Positions 1-8,052 are shown, counted from the first letter of the stretch. The stretch is DNA of 64,000 nucleotides from Sutcliffiella horikoshii (GCF_020524325.1 NZ_JAIVKY010000002.1:124001-188000), one strand, 5' to 3'. Numbers and translations are program-made. Notes: a model not told the origin generated them from the letters alone.

Positions 1-384
1 GCTATTCACTTCATAATATGCCGGATCGATGACAAGCAGATCTTTATAGAAATGGTGATCTCCCCTATCCATGGCATCACTATGCCATTCATATAAAATC
101 ATGTCATCCTCGTACACTACTCTCTCAATATCGGGTGAAGTAATTGAATCGGTAATTACGGAAGAGGTCGGCTCCAATATAGGCTTTAAAAAAAGTATTA
201 CTACCAATAAGGAGACAGAAATCGACATCGCTATTCCAAATGAAAGAAAGACAGGCTTCTTTTTGGAAGGATACTTCTTAATATTTTTTAATACACTTTG
301 TTTACGTTCTTCTGAAAATGCGGCATATTGAAAGACAGTCGTATCCATCTTTTTTCGAAGTTGCTTCAACTCTTGTTCAATCAT
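1..384 (-). CDS. Membrane-anchored probable anti-sigma factor (partial, runs off the window)
   Basis: The reading frame starts at ATG 384 and stays open to the window edge, so at least 128 residues are seen and the C-terminus is missing. The N-terminus is a charged stretch of about 48 residues (MIEQELKQLRKKM...), followed by one hydrophobic segment (about residues 48-70, containing ISVSLLVVILFL) and then an extracytoplasmic part. Its start overlaps the end of the upstream ECF sigma gene by 8 bases (ATGATTGA). A cytoplasmic head, one membrane span and translational coupling to an ECF sigma factor are typical of anti-sigma factors, so that role is inferred. I see no clear zinc-binding HxxxCxxC motif and cannot assign it to RsiV, RsiX or RsiW. 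Confidence 0.6.
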   Translation of the reverse strand, partial: MIEQELKQLRKKMDTTVFQYAAFSEERKQSVLKNIKKYPSKKKPVFLSFGIAMSISVSLLVVILFLKPILEPTSSVITDSITSPDIERVVYEDDMILYEWHSDAMDRGDHHFYKDLLVIDPAYYEVNS

Positions 385-946
385 TACCCCTACCTCCATC
401 CGTATAGTGAACTCGCAATAGCTCTTTCCCTCTAGTCAGTCTGGTCTTGACAGTACTGAGGTTGGTATGAAGAAAACTACTTATTTCCTTCAAGCTAAGT
501 TCCTCATAATAAAAGAGGAAAACGACTTCCCTATATTTTAATGGTAGAGCTAACACAAAATCCGCCAAATCAGTAATATGCTCTTTTTCTAAAATCGTTT
601 GTTCAGGTGTGCTTGTATGGTCCGCAATCACTCTTCCAAACATTTCAGAAATTTTCACTTTTCTATAGTTCCAACTTTTCAAATAATCCTTACATTTATT
701 GATGGTGATTCTGTAAAGATAGGTTTTCACGCTGGACTCACCGCGAAATTGATCCAGATTATTGTAATAGGTTACAAATACCTCCTGCGAAATATCTTCA
801 GCTATATTAAAATCCTTGACATAAGAATAGGCCAGCTTAACAATACTACTTCCGTATTGATTCATCACACCTTCTAAGTGTCTTTCCTTATGGTCAATAA
901 CATCATGCAAAAGTTCTTCCAAGGCAGCCATCACCCTCTCTTCCAT
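377..946 (-). CDS. ECF-type RNA polymerase sigma factor
   Basis: This 189-residue protein has the two-domain layout of extracytoplasmic-function sigma factors. Region 2 lies at about residues 35-95 (ISQEVFVTYYNNLDQFRG, then TYLYRITINKCKDYL). Region 4 is at the end, with the helix-turn-helix LSLKEISSFLHTNLSTVKTRL. It should direct RNA polymerase to promoters of an envelope or stress regulon and be held by the membrane protein that follows it. The start is uncertain: ATG 946 has only a weak GAAAGA upstream, and internal ATGs at residues 6 and 27 would still leave region 2 intact. A possible self-recognised promoter lies just upstream. Confidence 0.88.
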   Translation of the reverse strand: MEERVMAALEELLHDVIDHKERHLEGVMNQYGSSIVKLAYSYVKDFNIAEDISQEVFVTYYNNLDQFRGESSVKTYLYRITINKCKDYLKSWNYRKVKISEMFGRVIADHTSTPEQTILEKEHITDLADFVLALPLKYREVVFLFYYEELSLKEISSFLHTNLSTVKTRLTRGKELLRVHYTDGGRGND

Positions 947-966
947 TCTTTCATTAATAAAAGTTA

Positions 967-993
967 GACGACACTTCCCTTTGGAAAGTTTGG
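967..993 (-). promoter_or_regulatory. Candidate ECF-type autoregulatory promoter
   Basis: On the minus strand, CCAAAC (993-988) and CGTC (970-967) are separated by 17 bases, about 20 bases before the sigma start. An AAC-containing -35 and a CGTC/CGTA -10 with this spacing are the hallmarks of ECF sigma promoters, and such genes often read their own promoter. The -35 lacks the usual GAAAC, so this is only a candidate. Confidence 0.4.
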
Positions 994-1016
994 AAAATCT
1001 TTCTTTTATTTTACCA

Positions 1017-1062
1017 AAAGAAAAAGCAGGGGAACTTCTTTTTAGAAAAGAAATTCTCCTGC
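1017..1062 (-). terminator. Rho-independent terminator of the M29 aminopeptidase
   Basis: On the minus strand a GCAGGAGAA/TTCCCCTGC stem enclosing an A/T-rich loop is followed by a T-rich run (TTTTTCTTTT), directly after the stop at 1070. Confidence 0.8.
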
Positions 1063-1069
1063 TCTATTT

Positions 1070-2296
1070 TTAAATAGCCCATTCTCCATCTGTCATAATC
1101 GTTTCTTTGACACCGTCTTCCGTTTCTCCTTCTATGCTCAGCTTTTCTGAACCAATCATGAAGTCAACATGGATCATGCTCGTGTTGATTCCCTTAGCTT
1201 CTAGCTCTTCCTTAGTCATTTTTGCCCCACCCTTGATATTAATCGGATAGGCAGAACCTAGCGCCAAGTGACAAGATGCATTTTCGTCAAACAGTGTATT
1301 ATAGAAAATCACTTCTTGCTTGGAAACTGGTGAACTGTGTGGGACAAGCGCTACTTCTCCTAAATGAAGGGCTCCTTCATCCGTTTCTAAAAGCTTTTTC
1401 AACACTTCATATCCTTGCTCTGCGGTATACTCCACCACTTTGCCTTCTTTAAATGTAAGGCTGAAGTTGTCTACCAAGTTTCCGTTTAGATTTAATGGCT
1501 TAGTAGATGACACTACACCATTTACTCCGGTTTTCACAGGTGCCGTAAACACTTCTTCTGTTGGAAGGTTCGGAACGAAATAAGTACCTTGATCATTGTT
1601 CATTCCACCACCTAGCCAAACTTGTTCGTTTGGAAGCTCGATTGTCAGGTCGGTTCCTGGTGCTTTGTAATGTAGCTTTTTGTATTTTTTCGTATTTAGC
1701 ACTTGTAACTTCTCTTGAAGGGTTTTGATGTGGGCATTCCACGCTTCAACAGGGTCGTTTTCATTGACGCGCGTTACCTGGAAAATGTTTTCCCATAGGC
1801 TTGCGACCTGATCTTCCGGAGATTTGTCCGGGTAAAGCTTGGCTGCCCATTCTTGAGATGGCACGGAAACAATCGCCCAGCTTACCTGTGCTGTTTGAAT
1901 GTATTTACGGTAATTTTGCATTGCTTTTGCCTGCGCTTTGTTAGAGATCGAAACTCGTTCAGGATCCACGTCTTTTAGAAGATCTGGGTTGGAAGCAACG
2001 ATGGACATAAATGCCGCTCCTTCTTCTGCCATTTCCTCCATTCCTTTAACTTTCCACTCTCGAACAGTTTGGAGGGAGTTCGTCGAAGCAGTTTCATATG
2101 TAATCTTTGTTAGTTGTTCGTCGTTCCATTCGGTATGTACATATTTAGCACCCAGCTTATATGCGATTTTTGCAACCTCTCTTACAAATGGTGCTGCTGC
2201 TATCGGGGCATTGATGACTAGAGGTTGGTTTTCTTGCAGATTTATCCCAACTTTTAGCGCAAGTTCCGCGTATTTGGTCAATTTTTCTTGTATCAC
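1070..2296 (-). CDS. ampS: M29-family aminopeptidase (AmpS/PepS type)
   Basis: The 408-residue product matches the metal-dependent thermophilic-type aminopeptidases in length and in its C-terminal metal-binding region, including HLGEVALVPHSSPV, CHLALGSAYP and IHVDFMIGS, which supply the expected Glu and His ligands. It should remove N-terminal residues from peptides in the cytoplasm. The start codon is GTG at 2296, preceded by AAAGGAGG at good spacing. It is a single-gene unit with its own terminator. The family call is firm; the symbol follows the B. subtilis usage. Confidence 0.85.
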   Translation of the reverse strand: MIQEKLTKYAELALKVGINLQENQPLVINAPIAAAPFVREVAKIAYKLGAKYVHTEWNDEQLTKITYETASTNSLQTVREWKVKGMEEMAEEGAAFMSIVASNPDLLKDVDPERVSISNKAQAKAMQNYRKYIQTAQVSWAIVSVPSQEWAAKLYPDKSPEDQVASLWENIFQVTRVNENDPVEAWNAHIKTLQEKLQVLNTKKYKKLHYKAPGTDLTIELPNEQVWLGGGMNNDQGTYFVPNLPTEEVFTAPVKTGVNGVVSSTKPLNLNGNLVDNFSLTFKEGKVVEYTAEQGYEVLKKLLETDEGALHLGEVALVPHSSPVSKQEVIFYNTLFDENASCHLALGSAYPINIKGGAKMTKEELEAKGINTSMIHVDFMIGSEKLSIEGETEDGVKETIMTDGEWAI

Positions 2297-2405
2297 TATG
2301 TATTTCCTCCTTTTGGCTGATGAGAATATTGTATCATAGGATTACGCGGTATAGGATTGGGGAGTTTTATTAACTTTTGGAGGGGTACTTAAATGGCCCC
2401 TGAGG

Positions 2406-2525
2406 TTATTGTGAGTTTTTCGAAGCTTTTTGTGACTTTTTCAAGCGTTATTGTGAGTTTTCCGAAGCTTATTGTGACTTTTTCAAGCGTTATTGTGACT
2501 TTTCCAAAACTTATTGTGACTTTCG
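2406..2525. repeat. Six-copy 21-bp tandem array
   Basis: GTGA(G/C)TTTT-type units recur with GTGA at 2411, 2432, 2453, 2474, 2495 and 2516, an exact 21-bp period. Two unit types alternate at first (GTGAGTTTT..CGAAGC and GTGACTTTTTCAAGCG). The array fills the gap between the ampS start and the ptsI terminator and encodes nothing convincing. Confidence 0.85.
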
Positions 2526-2551
2526 CCTTATACCATAAATATAGATAGCCA

Positions 2552-2588
2552 CAAAAAAAAGACCAACTCCCCCAATAAGGAAAGTTGG
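2552..2588 (-). terminator. Terminator of ptsHI
   Basis: Minus-strand stem CCAACTTTCC/GGGGGAGTTGG is followed by TCTTTTTTTT, 14 bases after the ptsI stop. Confidence 0.85.
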
Positions 2589-2602
2589 CCTCGCTCTACC
2601 AA

Positions 2603-4321
2603 TTACACATTAAACTTCTCTTTCACAAATTCCACAACTTCTTCTGCTGTGCTCATGCTAAGGATCTCTTCACGGTAGGAAGCAGCTTCCTCTTTAGAGA
2701 TGCCACGCAATTGGCTTCTTGCAGGCAGGATGGATGTCGCGCTCATGCTGAACTCGTCAAGTCCTAGTCCTAGAAGAATTGGAATTGCGATTGGGTCGCC
2801 AGCCATTTCTCCACACATGCCAGCCCATTTGCCGTTTTTGTGTGCAGCTTGGATGACATTGTCCACTAGACGCAAGATTGCAGGGTTGTATGGTTGATAC
2901 AAGTAGGAAACCTGCTCATTCATACGGTCCGCTGCCATTGTGTATTGGATTAAGTCGTTTGTTCCGATGCTGAAGAAGTCTACTTCCTTAGCGAAAATAT
3001 CTGCCATGACCGCTGTTGATGGAATTTCCACCATGATACCAATCTCGATATTCTCGTTTACAGTAGTACCGTTCTTCACAAGCTCTTCTTTTTCTTCCAT
3101 AAGAATTGCTTTTGCTTGGCGGAACTCGTCCAATGTTGCAATCATCGGGAACATGATTTTCAGGTTTCCGTAAGAGCTAGCTCGCAATAATGCACGAAGC
3201 TGTGTACGGAAAATGTCTTGTTCCTCTAGGCATAGGCGAATCGCACGGAAGCCTAGGAATGGGTTCATTTCTTTTGGAAGGTTCAGGTAAGGAAGTTCCT
3301 TATCTCCACCGATGTCTAATGTGCGGACAACAACCGGTTTTCCTTCCATGTTTTCAAGAACCTCTTTATATGCTTTGTACTGCTCGTCCTCTGTCGGAAG
3401 TTCGGTTCTACCCATGTAAAGGAATTCTGTACGGTAAAGGCCAACACCTTCTCCGCCATTGGCAAGAACACCCTTCACATCTTTAGGAGTACCAATGTTT
3501 GCAGCAAGTTCGACTTCTTGTCCGTCAGAAGAAAGACTCTTCTCGTTGACAAGCTTAGCCCACTCTTTTTTCTGCTCTTCGTACTTCTCTTGCTTTTCTT
3601 TGTAAGTAGCAATTTCTTCTTCTGTCGGGTCGACGATTACCGCACCGTCCAAACCATCAATAATAACCATTGTATCATTTTGGATAGTTTCCATAACGTT
3701 CTTTGTTCCAACTACTGCTGGAATTTCCATTGAACGAGCCATGATCGCAGAGTGAGAAGTACGTCCACCGATATCAGTTGTAAATGCTTTTACGTATTGA
3801 CGGTTAAGCTGAGCAGTGTCAGAAGGAGTTAAATCTTCTGCAATGATGATGACTTCTTCAGAAATAAGTGCAGGATTGGAAACTGTTACACCTAAAAGGT
3901 GCGCAAGAACACGTTTTGTCACATCGCGGATATCCGCAGCACGCTCTTTCATGTACTCATTGTCCATTTGTTCAAACATGTTGATGAACATGCCTGCTGT
4001 TTCATCCAATGCATACTCAGCATTTACACTGTCGCTTTTAATTTTATCTTTAATTGGATTTAAAAGTTCAGGATCACTTAATACAAGAAGGTGTGCAGAA
4101 AAGATTTCAGCCTTGTCTGCTCCAAGCTCTTTATGTGCGTGCTCCTTGATCTTTTCCAATTCAGTTTTGGAGATTTCTACTGCTTTTTCAAATCTTTCTA
4201 CTTCTGTTTGGGCATTGTCAATCGTCTTTTTTTCCACAGACAACTCTGGGTTCTCAAGACGATATGCTTTCGCAATGGCAATACCGCTAGAAGCAGGTAT
4301 ACCTTGAATCGTGTTTGACAT
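2603..4321 (-). CDS. ptsI: PTS enzyme I (phosphoenolpyruvate-protein phosphotransferase)
   Basis: Enzyme I takes phosphate from phosphoenolpyruvate and passes it to HPr, the first step of sugar uptake by the phosphotransferase system in the cytoplasm. The 572-residue length is standard. The phosphorylated histidine sits in [12 protein letters not shown] (about residue 190), and the PEP-binding barrel has [19 protein letters not shown] and the catalytic-cysteine motif GMCGEMAGD. Its ATG shares one base with the ptsH stop (TAATG), so translation is coupled. No PTS permease gene follows. Confidence 0.98.
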   Translation of the reverse strand: MSNTIQGIPASSGIAIAKAYRLENPELSVEKKTIDNAQTEVERFEKAVEISKTELEKIKEHAHKELGADKAEIFSAHLLVLSDPELLNPIKDKIKSDSVNAEYALDETAGMFINMFEQMDNEYMKERAADIRDVTKRVLAHLLGVTVSNPALISEEVIIIAEDLTPSDTAQLNRQYVKAFTTDIGGRTSHSAIMARSMEIPAVVGTKNVMETIQNDTMVIIDGLDGAVIVDPTEEEIATYKEKQEKYEEQKKEWAKLVNEKSLSSDGQEVELAANIGTPKDVKGVLANGGEGVGLYRTEFLYMGRTELPTEDEQYKAYKEVLENMEGKPVVVRTLDIGGDKELPYLNLPKEMNPFLGFRAIRLCLEEQDIFRTQLRALLRASSYGNLKIMFPMIATLDEFRQAKAILMEEKEELVKNGTTVNENIEIGIMVEIPSTAVMADIFAKEVDFFSIGTNDLIQYTMAADRMNEQVSYLYQPYNPAILRLVDNVIQAAHKNGKWAGMCGEMAGDPIAIPILLGLGLDEFSMSATSILPARSQLRGISKEEAASYREEILSMSTAEEVVEFVKEKFNV

Positions 4322-4587
4322 TATTCCCCTAACCCTTCTGATTTCAAAGTTTCTTCAATCGCAGAAATTGCCTCGCTCTCATCAGAACCTTCTGCAACGA
4401 TCTTGATTTCCGCTCCTTGAGGAATTCCTAGAGACATAACACCCATGATGGATTTTAAGTTTACAGATTTACCGTTGTACTCAAGGTTTACGTCTGCATC
4501 GAATTTACCTGCAGTTTGTACCAATTGAGTTGCTGGACGTGCGTGAATTCCTGAATCTGCTGTTACTTTAAATGTTTTTTCTGCCAT
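4321..4587 (-). CDS. ptsH: Phosphocarrier protein HPr
   Basis: This is an 88-residue HPr. His15 (SGIHARPA) accepts phosphate from enzyme I, and Ser46 ([12 protein letters not shown]) is the site used by HPr kinase for CcpA-dependent carbon catabolite control. I chose ATG 4587 because AAAGGAG lies about 10 bases upstream and the protein then has the family length; a longer in-frame extension upstream is not family-like. A sigma-A-like promoter at 4634-4662 and an RNA antiterminator/terminator leader lie upstream, while ptsG, the usual neighbour, is absent. Confidence 0.98.
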   Translation of the reverse strand: MAEKTFKVTADSGIHARPATQLVQTAGKFDADVNLEYNGKSVNLKSIMGVMSLGIPQGAEIKIVAEGSDESEAISAIEETLKSEGLGE

Positions 4588-4633
4588 TGTAATCAAACTC
4601 CTTTGGGATATGTGTATTTTTGTGATAGTACAT

Positions 4634-4662
4634 AATGTACATGGTTTTTCACACTGTTTCAA
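4634..4662 (-). promoter_or_regulatory. Sigma-A-like promoter directly upstream of ptsH
   Basis: Minus strand TTGAAA (4662-4657), a 17-base spacer and TACATT (4639-4634) lie about 47 bases before the ptsH start. It lies downstream of the RAT/terminator, so it could give constitutive ptsHI transcription independent of GlcT. Confidence 0.65.
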
Positions 4663-4785
4663 CTGATAGGATACAGAGAAAAACCTGATTAGAAACTATT
4701 CAACTAAAAGAACTTTGTTTCCCTTTATTCCTATACCCTGTAGCTTTCACCAGTAATCGCGGTGAATATGTAGGTAAGAATATAG

Positions 4786-4867
4786 AAAAAGGCATGAGTG
4801 AGGGCTTGTCTCTATAAAAGGGTACACTCGTCCCCTTAGTATGGATCAAAACCTCTTCACTCATGCC
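4786..4867 (-). terminator. Leader terminator (attenuator) upstream of ptsHI
   Basis: The minus-strand arms GGCATGAGTG (4867-4858) and CACTCATGCC (4800-4791) pair perfectly, with inner pairing, and are followed by TTTTTC. The 5' arm overlaps the RAT sequence, so the antiterminator and the terminator cannot form together. Confidence 0.8.
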
Positions 4868-4887
4868 TGATCGTATCAGTAACACGT
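4858..4887 (-). promoter_or_regulatory. Ribonucleic antiterminator (RAT) of the GlcT/ptsG type
   Basis: The minus strand reads ACGTGTTACTGATACGATCA followed by GGCATGAGTG. From memory this is nearly the same as the B. subtilis ptsG RAT bound by the antiterminator GlcT. It overlaps the 5' arm of the downstream terminator, which is the geometry needed for glucose-induced antitermination. In B. subtilis the element precedes ptsG; here the next gene is ptsH. Confidence 0.8.
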
Positions 4888-4904
4888 AAAGTTCTTATCT
4901 ATGT

Positions 4905-4918
4905 TGAAAGCATTTGCA
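4905..4918. promoter_or_regulatory. Candidate CcpA cre site
   Basis: Minus strand TGCAAATGCTTTCA matches the cre consensus TGNAARCGNWWWCA except at one central base. It lies just upstream of the RAT, where the leader promoter is expected. Confidence 0.45.
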
Positions 4919-4966
4919 TGAACATTTAGTTGAACGCTTCTTAACTGTCCGATGAGATTGTAGCAT

Positions 4967-4994
4967 AAAAAACAAAAGTTTGGCAATACTTTTG
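4967..4994 (-). terminator. Terminator of yqzE
   Basis: Minus strand CAAAAGT/ACTTTTG stem followed by TTTTTT, just after the yqzE stop. Confidence 0.75.
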
Positions 4995-4996
4995 CC

Positions 4997-5179
4997 TTAG
5001 TTCTTGTTCTTTTTGAAAATCATCATGATGGCAAATGGAATAACGCCGAACAGTTGGTAGGCGATTGGAGAACGCTCCTGCTTTCTCTGTTGCCTTTGCT
5101 CTCGTTTTACTTCTTTTGGTTGGTCCATGTAGGTTACCAACTGCTGTGTCACATATTTTACATAGTCATTTGTTTTCAA
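4997..5179 (-). CDS. yqzE: YqzE family small protein
   Basis: This 60-residue basic protein (MKTNDYVKYVTQQLVTYMDQ..., then RQQRKQERSPIAYQLFGVIPFAIMMIF) matches the YqzE family found next to comG in Bacillus. It has a highly charged middle and one hydrophobic C-terminal segment, so it may sit at the membrane. Its function is unknown. The start codon is TTG 5179, with GGTGAAG about 7 bases upstream. It is followed by its own terminator. Confidence 0.85.
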   Translation of the reverse strand: MKTNDYVKYVTQQLVTYMDQPKEVKREQRQQRKQERSPIAYQLFGVIPFAIMMIFKKNKN

Positions 5180-5211
5180 TTTACTTCACCGCCAAAGGAA
5201 TCCTTTTTCCT

Positions 5212-5727
5212 TTATTGTTGCCGGTTATTCCATGTTTTAATCGCATTATGTACAGCTTCCGCAGCAGCTTCTATGCTCAGCCCGGTTGTATCCACCTTGA
5301 TGTGTGCTTGATTATATAAAGGGAGACGTTTGTTAAAAAGCTCTATGATTTCTTCTTTCTTTTTCTGTTTTATAAGTGGTCTGGTTGTATCATTTTCCAA
5401 GCGCTCCAAAATAACTTCCGGGTCTGCGTATAGAAAGATCATACAGCCGAATTTCTTCATCCAGTCAATGTTTTTCTGAGTTGTTACTATTCCTCCACCA
5501 GTTGTCACTAGGGTATCATTCACCGGTAGTTCTTGTAAGGTATTTGTTTCCAGCTCGCGAAAATAGCTCTCTCCATGTTGTTCAAAGATATTCTTTATTT
5601 CCATTTTCATATTCTGTTCAATCAGTGTGTCTGTATCAACGACAGGGAGATTTAGGTTAGTTGCCAATGCCTGTCCGATTGTGGTTTTCCCCGCTCCCAT
5701 AAACCCTGTAAGATAGATGCTCTTCAT
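5212..5727 (-). CDS. aroK: Shikimate kinase
   Basis: The enzyme phosphorylates shikimate with ATP on the chorismate pathway to aromatic amino acids. The 171-residue protein begins MKSIYLTGFMGAGKTTIG, giving the P-loop GFMGAGKT near residue 10. It has the shikimate-binding motif DTDTLIE and TTGGGIV, and RPL in the lid region. I chose ATG 5727 because AGAGAGG lies 7 bases upstream; the frame stays open further upstream but that extension is not family-like. Confidence 0.93.
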   Translation of the reverse strand: MKSIYLTGFMGAGKTTIGQALATNLNLPVVDTDTLIEQNMKMEIKNIFEQHGESYFRELETNTLQELPVNDTLVTTGGGIVTTQKNIDWMKKFGCMIFLYADPEVILERLENDTTRPLIKQKKKEEIIELFNKRLPLYNQAHIKVDTTGLSIEAAAEAVHNAIKTWNNRQQ

Positions 5728-5803
5728 CTTCATGCCTCTCTTTCTTTTGAGATGCCTCTTTATTGTTTTATTATATGGCAAATCTCGCACTCCCTCCACT
5801 TTT

Positions 5804-5834
5804 AAAAAAGTGCCTCCATCAATAGGAGACACTT
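5804..5834 (-). terminator. Terminator after the DUF2642 gene
   Basis: Minus strand AAGTGTCTCC/GGAGGCACTT stem with a 7-base loop followed by TTTT; it closes the comG-side transcript before aroK. Confidence 0.8.
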
Positions 5835-5850
5835 CTGCCTAATTTGCTTT

Positions 5851-6078
5851 CTAGTTATCAGGCATAACCCAGATAACTTCTGCAGTTCGAATGAAGAAGC
5901 TGGAATCTCCAGCAGCCAAAACAACATGATCTGGTTTAACATCCTTCAGGTTACCTCTAATTGATCCTCGCGTTGTTTCAATGACCACTTCGGTTCCTAC
6001 AATGCTTCTTAAGGTATGGTACACATAGGGTTCTATCACCATATATTGAATGGGCATCCCATTGTCCGCTTGATTCAT
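5851..6078 (-). CDS. DUF2642 (YuzF-like) small protein
   Basis: This 75-residue protein has the DUF2642 pattern, a short beta-rich fold with TLRSIVGTEVVIETTRGSIRGNLKDVKPDHVVL, similar to small spore-associated proteins of Bacillus. The motif resembles an Sm-like strand arrangement, but the function is not known. The ribosome site AAAGGAGG precedes ATG 6078. It lies 62 bases after comGG with no terminator between, so it may be cotranscribed with comG. Confidence 0.75.
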   Translation of the reverse strand: MNQADNGMPIQYMVIEPYVYHTLRSIVGTEVVIETTRGSIRGNLKDVKPDHVVLAAGDSSFFIRTAEVIWVMPDN

Positions 6079-6140
6079 TAGGTATTTACCTCCTTTGTTA
6101 CACGGTACATTTATATGATTGGGACAATGGGATGGTGAGT

Positions 6141-6533
6141 TTATGTGATTAATTTAATCGTTTCATACCAGCCGAGCACCTTTTTTTCTTCCATATCGTA
6201 AAGGATGGTTGCTTTGTACTCTCTCCCTGTCCTCGTTGTGCAGACAATAACAAGCTCACTCTCTGTACCAAGTTCCTTCACAGTAACTGTCGCCTCTCCC
6301 CTTGGCATTTCAACAGACGAAATAATTTCCTCTCTTTCTTCTTTCAACTGTTCCTCCACTATGTCCCAGGTGTATTTCATCATCACTTCCAACTCGAATT
6401 GTTGATCCGATTCATGATAAAACATTTTTTCAAGCCGGTAGTTTTCGACTTGATGAAGCAAGAAGGAAGAGATGATTACACTCAAGACCAGTGTGACGGG
6501 AAAAATATAGCCTTTGTCCTGTTTATCCCTCAC
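6141..6533 (-). CDS. comGG: Competence protein ComGG
   Basis: This is the last gene of the comG operon, encoding a minor pseudopilin-associated protein for DNA uptake. After a short start the protein has GYIFPVTLVLSVIISSFLL, a single N-terminal membrane helix, and then a charged extracellular part. That matches ComGG, which lacks a canonical prepilin cleavage motif. I chose GTG 6533, which gives the expected short N-terminus and an 11-base overlap with comGF; an ATG at 6569 in the same frame is the alternative. The family is poorly conserved and the call rests largely on position. Confidence 0.75.
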   Translation of the reverse strand: MRDKQDKGYIFPVTLVLSVIISSFLLHQVENYRLEKMFYHESDQQFELEVMMKYTWDIVEEQLKEEREEIISSVEMPRGEATVTVKELGTESELVIVCTTRTGREYKATILYDMEEKKVLGWYETIKLIT

Positions 6534-6969
6534 TCCAGCTGGTTCGGATAGCCCCCAATTTAAATTCATGGCTTATTTCATCGCTCCCCTTCACATTCAC
6601 TATAGCGCCATTTCTCACTTCTTCAAAAGAAATACTCTCTACTCCATGCAAGAGTAATTCATGACCAGTTCCATTGACTCTCCGTCTGATATTTTTTTGA
6701 TAAAATTCATAAGTTACTCTTTGGTCGGCTTGATTAATGATGACCATCACATTTCCCTCTACTGTAACTTTCTTAGCATTTCGAACCTCTCTGTTAGCCT
6801 GCTGAATGAACACCTCAAGTTCCAAAGGATGAATTCCATCTCCCTTTTCAGTTAAAGATGAAAGGCTTTTAAGTAATAGAGGGAAAAATGCCGTAAGAAT
6901 GAGGATGATTGAAAAACTGACCAAGACCTCCAATAAGGTAAAACCGCCATTTTTACGGAAGATGGACAT
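6523..6969 (-). CDS. comGF: Competence pseudopilin ComGF
   Basis: This 148-residue minor pseudopilin starts MSIFRKNGGFTLLEVLVSF, a type IV prepilin signal with cleavage expected before Phe (GG/FTLLE) and a hydrophobic helix after it. It is processed by ComC and contributes to the competence pilus. It overlaps comGE by 17 bases and comGG by 11; AAAGGTG precedes the start. Confidence 0.85.
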   Translation of the reverse strand: MSIFRKNGGFTLLEVLVSFSIILILTAFFPLLLKSLSSLTEKGDGIHPLELEVFIQQANREVRNAKKVTVEGNVMVIINQADQRVTYEFYQKNIRRRVNGTGHELLLHGVESISFEEVRNGAIVNVKGSDEISHEFKLGAIRTSWSEG

Positions 6970-7288
6970 AAATACACCTTTCCTCCTCCAACGATCTATA
7001 ATTCTTATAGGTCACACACAACAGTGGCGGAACTGTTTCTTCCACCAATGTCAGGGAATAGGTGGTGCCATTTCTGTTTACGGTATTTCCCTCAAATGAT
7101 TTTGCCTCCGTACGGATTTCCTCCAATTCCACCGTTAAGAGGAACCTTGCTTGCTGATCAAGGAAAAACCCCTTACGTTCCTGACTCATTCGCACCAGCC
7201 CAGGAAGCAAAACCGAGACAATTACCATCCAAATAACCAAAGCCCCTAATACCTCCAATAATGTAAATCCTTTAGAGCTTTTCCACAT
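6953..7288 (-). CDS. comGE: Competence pseudopilin ComGE
   Basis: The 111-residue product begins MWKSSKGFTLLEVLGALVIW, with the prepilin cleavage motif KG/FTLLE and a hydrophobic helix. It is a minor component of the competence pilus. ATG 7288 lies inside the end of comGD (17-base overlap), the tight packing expected for this operon. Confidence 0.85.
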   Translation of the reverse strand: MWKSSKGFTLLEVLGALVIWMVIVSVLLPGLVRMSQERKGFFLDQQARFLLTVELEEIRTEAKSFEGNTVNRNGTTYSLTLVEETVPPLLCVTYKNYRSLEEERCIYVHLP

Positions 7289-7730
7289 AAAAACGGCCTT
7301 TTCCTAAAGTGAAAACATATCGATAGCCTTCCATTTCGTCCACATAGATACCAATTGCACCAGCCTTATTTATGCTTCCGTTGCCATTGTATATCAGTCT
7401 TTCTCCCATGGTGCGAGTATCTATTCTTATATCCCGGTGATATTCCCGATATACCATTTCATTAATATGAAAAGTGCCTTGATGTATACGGTAATAGTTT
7501 TCTTGGGGGGTGAAAATAATACTTACACTTGTTTTCGTACTTATTGCATATTGTTGCGCAAACAAAAGGTCGTTGGTTAATTGCTCGCTAAATTGTTCTC
7601 CAATTTTGTTTTTATTGGTTCCATTAAGATTAAGGACTGTCACCGATAGAATGATGGAAATGAGAGAAAGAACCAGCATCGATTCCAAAAGGGAGTATCC
7701 CTTGGAATCTAAGGGCCTATAACCCACCAT
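7272..7730 (-). CDS. comGD: Competence pseudopilin ComGD
   Basis: This is a minor pseudopilin whose prepilin-like segment DSKGYSLLESMLVLSLISIIL has Tyr in the position usually held by Phe. With ATG 7730 the protein has 152 residues and overlaps comGC by 14 bases; GCGGAAG lies just upstream. A TTG start 24 bases further upstream lacks a ribosome site. It acts with ComGC, GE, GF and GG in building the competence pilus. Confidence 0.85.
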   Translation of the reverse strand: MVGYRPLDSKGYSLLESMLVLSLISIILSVTVLNLNGTNKNKIGEQFSEQLTNDLLFAQQYAISTKTSVSIIFTPQENYYRIHQGTFHINEMVYREYHRDIRIDTRTMGERLIYNGNGSINKAGAIGIYVDEMEGYRYVFTLGKGRFYVEKL

Positions 7731-8052
7731 TAGCTTCCGCTTTGCTGTTAACAATAGTAACGGTATCTCCGTTCGGGCAGCTTAATGTGCCGGCATCATC
7801 AAAACGGTCTTCCAGGTATTCTGGCGAGTTCAAGTCATCAATGGTTGCCGGCTCGCTGCCTGTATCCAATCGATACGTCTGAATTTGAGCATCGACCATG
7901 CTAAGCAGCGCCTCACACCCTTTATCCCCAATTAGGCTAGAATTCTTTGTCACATTTGGAATCATGATTAAGAGCAACACGGTAATAACCAACATAACTA
8001 AAAGCATTTCCACCAACGTAAATCCACGATCATCTTTGAATAGTTTTCTCAT
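7717..8052 (-). CDS. comGC: Major competence pseudopilin ComGC
   Basis: ComGC is the main subunit of the competence pilus that draws DNA through the cell wall. The 111-residue precursor has RGFTLVEMLLVMLVITVLLL, the classic prepilin motif (cleavage after Gly, Glu at +5). The mature part has two Cys residues (KGCEALL and LSCPNGD) that fit an intramolecular disulphide. AGGAGG precedes ATG 8052, one base after the comGB stop. Confidence 0.95.
   Translation of the reverse strand: MRKLFKDDRGFTLVEMLLVMLVITVLLLIMIPNVTKNSSLIGDKGCEALLSMVDAQIQTYRLDTGSEPATIDDLNSPEYLEDRFDDAGTLSCPNGDTVTIVNSKAEANGGL

Noticed and set aside
3816-4307. Plus-strand open frames opposite ptsI, dppE, cadA and other genes
   Set aside because: They are antisense shadows of well-supported genes, without ribosome sites or family resemblance.
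4700-4885. Short open frame upstream of ptsH
   Set aside because: It lies entirely in the RAT/terminator leader and has no ribosome site; the RNA structure explains the sequence.
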